Made by a program: the position numbers and the translations under genes. DNA of 8,024 bases from assembly GCA_947258905.1 (NCBI GenBank), contig CAMYKF010000749.1, positions 1 through 8,024 of the forward strand, read 5' to 3'. This document shows, piece after piece, positions 5,361 to 8,024 of this stretch (the stretch's first letter is position 1; each line of letters starts with the position of its first letter). Below the pieces are notes generated by a model. That model was not told the origin of the DNA and did no database searches. It saw only the letters and a list, made by a program, of their open reading frames with translations. Origin of the DNA: an uncultured Pirellulaceae bacterium (GTDB lineage Bacteria > Planctomycetota > Planctomycetia > Pirellulales > Pirellulaceae).

Positions 5361-7292
5361 ATGCCAACCCTTTCCCAGCACCTGACCAGCGAATCTGTCG
5401 GACTTCGCCTGTTGCCCGGGCTGGTAGACCTTGTGGTGCAGTCGGTGGATACCGGCGAATTCCTGCAACAGGCCCTGCAGTTGCTGGTCGACCACCAGGG
5501 ACTTGAGAGCACGGCCATCTCCGGTGCCGGGGTCGTGCGCGGCATCAAGGGCACGTGGCGAAAGCGGGCCTGGGCAGGGACCGCTGCCGAATTGCCGACC
5601 GACTTGCTGGCCGAAGTGCTGGACCAGTACCAGCCGCTGAGCAACCAATCGTGTACCGCGACGCCCCTGTTTGGCGATCGTACCGCGGATTACGTTCTTG
5701 CCCTGGTCGCCGACAAACCGGTTCCGCCTGAGGCCATGACCAGCCTGGCGGCGTCGCTGGCCGCCGGCTATGAAATCACGCAACGCTTTGGCGAAACCCG
5801 GCAACGCGCCGAGCGATTGTCGGCCATGCTGGAAATGACCGTGCGCTGGAACCAGACACGCGAAACGGACGAGTTGCTGCAAACGATGGTCGAGACGTCG
5901 ACGCAGCTGCTGGACGCCGAACGCGCCACCATCTTTCTGCTGGATCGCAAGTCCGGCACGCTGATCGGGCGGCCTGCCCTGGGAGTGGAAGGCGGCGAGT
6001 TGCGGATCTCGCAGGGCACGGGTGTCGTCGGTCAGGTGGTGCAAAGCGGCGAGCCGCAGCGGATCGATGTCGATATCGCCAACGAACAGGCCCGGATTGA
6101 TCGCTCGGTCGATGAACAACTGGGCTTTGAAACCCGTTCACTGATCTGCGTGCCGATGTTCGACCAGCAAGGCGAAACGATCGGTGCCTTTGAATTGCTG
6201 AACAAGAGGCAAGGCAATTTCACGCAGGCCGATCAGGAGGCCCTTGCCGAACTGGCCGCCCACGCCGCCGTGGCGATCGACAATTCGCAGCACGTCGAAC
6301 ACCTGAAAACGACCCAGCGGCAGATGGCTGATCAGGCTGCCGAAAAGGTACAGCTGATTGGCGACAGTCCGGCCATGCAGGCGCTCAAGGAAACCGTTCA
6401 TCGCGTAGCCGATACGGAACTGGCCGTGCTGACTCTGGGCGAAAACGGGACCGGCAAGGAAGTCGTCGCGCAGATGATTCATTACCTCAGCGCGCGACGC
6501 GACAATGTGCTGGTGGCCGTCAACTGCGCTGCGATCACCGAAACGCTGCTGGAAAGCGAACTGTTTGGACACGAAAAGGGCGCGTTCACCGACGCGCACG
6601 AAGCCCGGCAGGGCAAATTCGAACTGGCCGATGGCGGCACCCTGTTCCTGGATGAAATCGGCGATATGAGCCCGGGCGGCCAGGCAAAACTGTTGCGGGT
6701 ACTCGAGGAGAAGATCGTCGTGCGGGTTGGTGGCTCGCAACCGATTCCGGTTGATGCCCGGGTGATCGCGGCCACCAATCAGGACCTGGCACAGCTGGTG
6801 CGCGAGAAGAAATTCCGAGAGGACCTGTTCTTTCGACTCAATGTGGTCACGCTGCAATTGCCTCCGTTGCGTGAACGCGGCGATGACATCATGACGCTGG
6901 CCCAGCATTTTCTCAAGGATTTCTGCGCCCGCGCCCGCCGCCCGGTCCCCAAATTCACAGCCGCTGCCCGCAAGAAACTGATCGCCCACCACTGGCCCGG
7001 CAACGTTCGCGAACTAAGAAATATGATGGAGCGGCTGGCCTACCTGTTCAGCGGCGACAAGGTGGATGCCGGTGACCTGTCGTTTGTGATGGCTCCCGGC
7101 CTGGACGAAGCGGCCGTGCCCATGGACCAGCCGCTGGCCGAAGCCACCCGCCAGTTCCAGGCCGATTACATCCAGCGGCACATCAAGCGGACCCAGGGAA
7201 ACATGACCGACGCCGCCGAACGCCTCGGCCTGCACCGCTCCAACCTGTATCGCAAGATGAAACAGCTGGGCATGGACCAGGTAGAGGAGTAG
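5361..7292 (+). CDS. GAF-domain sigma-54-dependent transcriptional activator (bacterial enhancer-binding protein)
   Basis: This 643-residue protein remodels RNA polymerase-sigma-54 promoter complexes using ATP. Residues 1-140 form an N-terminal region that looks like a diverged sensor domain. A GAF domain spans about 150-310 (ERATIFLLDRKSGTLIGRPALGVEGG, SLICVPMFDQQGETIGAFELLNK). After a short coiled linker comes the AAA+ domain (about 330-560). It has Walker A GENGTGKE (360-367), GAFTDA (407-412, usual GAFTGA), Walker B GGTLFLDEIGD (425-435), sensor I AATNQDL (470-476), the arginine-finger region FREDLFFRLNV (485-495) and sensor II WPGNVREL (545-552). A Fis-type helix-turn-helix ends the protein (about 613-638, GNMTDAAERLGLHRSNLYRKMK). 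There is no receiver domain, so GAF ligand binding or protein contacts rather than phosphorylation probably control it. The signal is unknown. It is divergent from fabI. No strong Shine-Dalgarno precedes the ATG. Confidence 0.95.
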   Translation: MPTLSQHLTSESVGLRLLPGLVDLVVQSVDTGEFLQQALQLLVDHQGLESTAISGAGVVRGIKGTWRKRAWAGTAAELPTDLLAEVLDQYQPLSNQSCTATPLFGDRTADYVLALVADKPVPPEAMTSLAASLAAGYEITQRFGETRQRAERLSAMLEMTVRWNQTRETDELLQTMVETSTQLLDAERATIFLLDRKSGTLIGRPALGVEGGELRISQGTGVVGQVVQSGEPQRIDVDIANEQARIDRSVDEQLGFETRSLICVPMFDQQGETIGAFELLNKRQGNFTQADQEALAELAAHAAVAIDNSQHVEHLKTTQRQMADQAAEKVQLIGDSPAMQALKETVHRVADTELAVLTLGENGTGKEVVAQMIHYLSARRDNVLVAVNCAAITETLLESELFGHEKGAFTDAHEARQGKFELADGGTLFLDEIGDMSPGGQAKLLRVLEEKIVVRVGGSQPIPVDARVIAATNQDLAQLVREKKFREDLFFRLNVVTLQLPPLRERGDDIMTLAQHFLKDFCARARRPVPKFTAAARKKLIAHHWPGNVRELRNMMERLAYLFSGDKVDAGDLSFVMAPGLDEAAVPMDQPLAEATRQFQADYIQRHIKRTQGNMTDAAERLGLHRSNLYRKMKQLGMDQVEE

Positions 7293-7303
7293 GGAAGAGG
7301 GAC

Positions 7304-7369
7304 GAGGCCTGGGGAGAGGGCAAACCGGATTCCTGCAGCCTGCAGTCTCCGGCCTCCAGCCTGTTTTTT
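7304..7369 (+). terminator. Possible terminator after the sigma-54 activator
   Basis: GAGGCC (7304-7309) and GGAGA (7313-7317) can pair with the contiguous TCTCC-GGCCTC (7346-7356), leaving a 3-base bulge and a 28-base loop. Six T follow at 7364-7369. The T run is 7 bases away from the stem, so termination would be imperfect. Confidence 0.35.
7332..7363 (+). repeat. Short imperfect 7-base tandem repeat
   Basis: Four successive heptamers read CCTGCAG, CCTGCAG, TCTCCGG, CCTCCAG, and a fifth begins CCTG. They lie between the activator stop and the rplU promoter and overlap the possible terminator. No function is evident. Confidence 0.5.
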
Positions 7370-7374
7370 AGCCC

Positions 7375-7403
7375 TCGACCGCCCGCCAACAGTCGGCTAA
7401 AAT
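7375..7403 (+). promoter_or_regulatory. Probable sigma-70-type promoter of rplU
   Basis: TCGACC (7375-7380, four of six matches to TTGACA) lies 17 bases before TAAAAT (7398-7403, five of six matches to TATAAT). Transcription would start near 7410, giving a leader of about 40 bases before rplU. Confidence 0.5.
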
Positions 7404-7449
7404 CCCCGATTCGCCACGGGCACCTTTCTTTCAGACCGAAACAGAAATC

Positions 7450-7758
7450 ATGTACGCGATCATTGCTGACGGTGGACGTCAATACAAAGTAGAAGAAGGC
7501 CAGACGCTGGAAATCGATTTGCGTGCGGCTAATCCGGGCGACGAAATTACGTTTGATCGCGTGCTGGCCGTCTCTGACGACAGTGGCTTTCGTCTTGGCC
7601 AGCCCGAGGTTAGTGGTGCTGCGGTTTCCGCCAAGGTGCTCGACCAGACCAAGGGTGATAAGATCTACGTGCAAAAGTTCCGGCGCCGCAAAAACAGCAA
7701 ACGCCGCACGGGACATCGTCAGAAGTATCTGCGCGTGCGAATCGAAAAGATCGGCTAG
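7450..7758 (+). CDS. rplU: 50S ribosomal protein L21
   Basis: L21 binds 23S rRNA and is a structural protein of the large ribosomal subunit. The 102 residues match the family from end to end in length and pattern. The protein begins MYAIIADGGRQYKVEEGQTL (family: MYAv...GGkQykV.eGq), has a central DEITFDRVL and LGQPEVSGA, and ends with the basic signature VQKFRRRKNSKRRTGHRQKYLRVRI. The start is certain from the N-terminal match, though the Shine-Dalgarno is weak. It has its own likely promoter. In most bacteria rpmA (L27) follows directly, but here the next gene is on the opposite strand, so L27 must be encoded elsewhere. Nothing in the protein looks abnormal. Confidence 0.98.
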   Translation: MYAIIADGGRQYKVEEGQTLEIDLRAANPGDEITFDRVLAVSDDSGFRLGQPEVSGAAVSAKVLDQTKGDKIYVQKFRRRKNSKRRTGHRQKYLRVRIEKIG

Positions 7759-7759
7759 G

Positions 7760-7793
7760 CCACGTGGGTCGGGCTTCCAGCCTGCCATGCAGG
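7760..7793. repeat. Small palindromes between rplU and the rhomboid gene
   Basis: The 65-base gap between the convergent stops holds the palindrome CCACGTGG (7760-7767) and a CCTGC-CAT-GCAGG hairpin (7781-7793). Neither is followed by a T run, so I do not call a terminator. Confidence 0.3.
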
Positions 7794-7823
7794 TAATCCA
7801 TCAAGCGAGGCCTGCCACCAGAC

Positions 7824-8024
7824 TCAACCCTGGTTATCCGATCGTCCTGCGCCCAGATCCGACAGCAGTTTGGGAAAGTAACCAATGATCAGGCCGGCCA
7901 CCAGGCCAATGCCGTGCGCCCAGTTGGCAATGTTCATGCCGGTCATGGCGGTGAAGTCGGGTGCCATGCAAATCACCATCCAGATCAGCAGGATGGCAAT
8001 CGTTATCGGCGAAACGAACAGGCC
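7824..8024 (-). CDS. Rhomboid-family intramembrane serine protease, C-terminal fragment (5' end outside window)
   Basis: Reading the minus strand from the window edge gives 66 open residues ending in TGA at 7824. A hydrophobic segment (about fragment residues 5-21, SPITIAILLIWMVICMA) is followed by the motif NIANWAHGIGLVAGLIIGY (31-49). This matches the last catalytic transmembrane helix of rhomboids, where the 'N..aH.gGl..G...G' pattern carries the catalytic His, here His37 of the fragment. A short polar tail (LLSDLGAGRSDNQG) ends the protein. The Ser-containing GxSG helix lies beyond the edge, so activity cannot be judged. Rhomboids cleave transmembrane substrates within the membrane. It is convergent with rplU, with 65 bases between the stops. 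A non-protease rhomboid-like protein is possible only if the unseen Ser is missing. Confidence 0.85.
   Translation of the reverse strand, partial: GLFVSPITIAILLIWMVICMAPDFTAMTGMNIANWAHGIGLVAGLIIGYFPKLLSDLGAGRSDNQG

Noticed and set aside
6787..6801. Sigma-54-like promoter TGGCAC-N6-TGC with exact GG-N10-GC spacing
   Set aside because: It lies inside the activator's AAA+ coding sequence (residues around DLAQLV) with no gene starting just downstream; the bases are explained by conserved codons.
5307..6992. Two long minus-strand frames (5307-6119 and 6138-6992) opposite the activator
   Set aside because: They are antisense shadows of a gene with GAF, AAA+ and Fis domains fully supported on the plus strand.
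7183..7788. Minus-strand frame of 201 codons spanning rplU
   Set aside because: It overlaps all of rplU, an unmistakable L21 gene, and has no family features.

Overview
The window looks like a chromosomal stretch from a planctomycete, most likely a Pirellula/Rhodopirellula-type member of the Planctomycetota. This is inferred from gene content and protein style: tandem GspE/PilB-type ATPases followed by CvpA-like and DUF4190-like membrane proteins, a GAF plus sigma-54 activator, weak Shine-Dalgarno sequences before several genes, and moderately high G+C. No marker gene here settles the taxonomy.

Layout. (1) Bases 1-3277 hold a plus-strand operon with short gaps. It contains the 3' end of a GspE/PilB-type ATPase, a second complete paralogue whose nucleotide-binding motifs are degenerate, a four-helix CvpA-like membrane protein, and a protein with three membrane helices and an extracytoplasmic domain. 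(2) A strong hairpin at about 3397-3425, usable from both sides, separates this operon from convergent minus-strand genes. (3) The minus-strand genes are a membrane-anchored protein with a long acidic tail (3449-4189) and, upstream of it, fabI for enoyl-ACP reductase (4348-5172). (4) Divergent from fabI is a large sigma-54-dependent activator with a GAF domain (5361-7292). The shared intergenic region carries two small inverted repeats. (5) rplU (ribosomal protein L21, 7450-7758) follows with its own likely sigma-70-type promoter. It converges on the 3' end of a rhomboid-family intramembrane protease (7824-8024, minus strand, incomplete), which has no in-window start codon for a long reading frame.

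How the genes work together. The two ATPase paralogues probably serve one type II secretion or type IV pilus-like machine, with the second acting as a non-hydrolysing partner or regulator. The two downstream membrane proteins may be part of the same envelope function, but nothing in the sequence proves it. fabI and rplU are housekeeping genes. The divergent activator could act on fabI or on distant sigma-54 promoters.

Nothing here amounts to a clearly new biological system. The best leads are the pseudo-ATPase paired with a normal-looking paralogue, and the GAFTDA variant of the sigma-54-contacting loop in an otherwise intact activator. No tRNA, rRNA, CRISPR array, insertion sequence or phage gene was seen.
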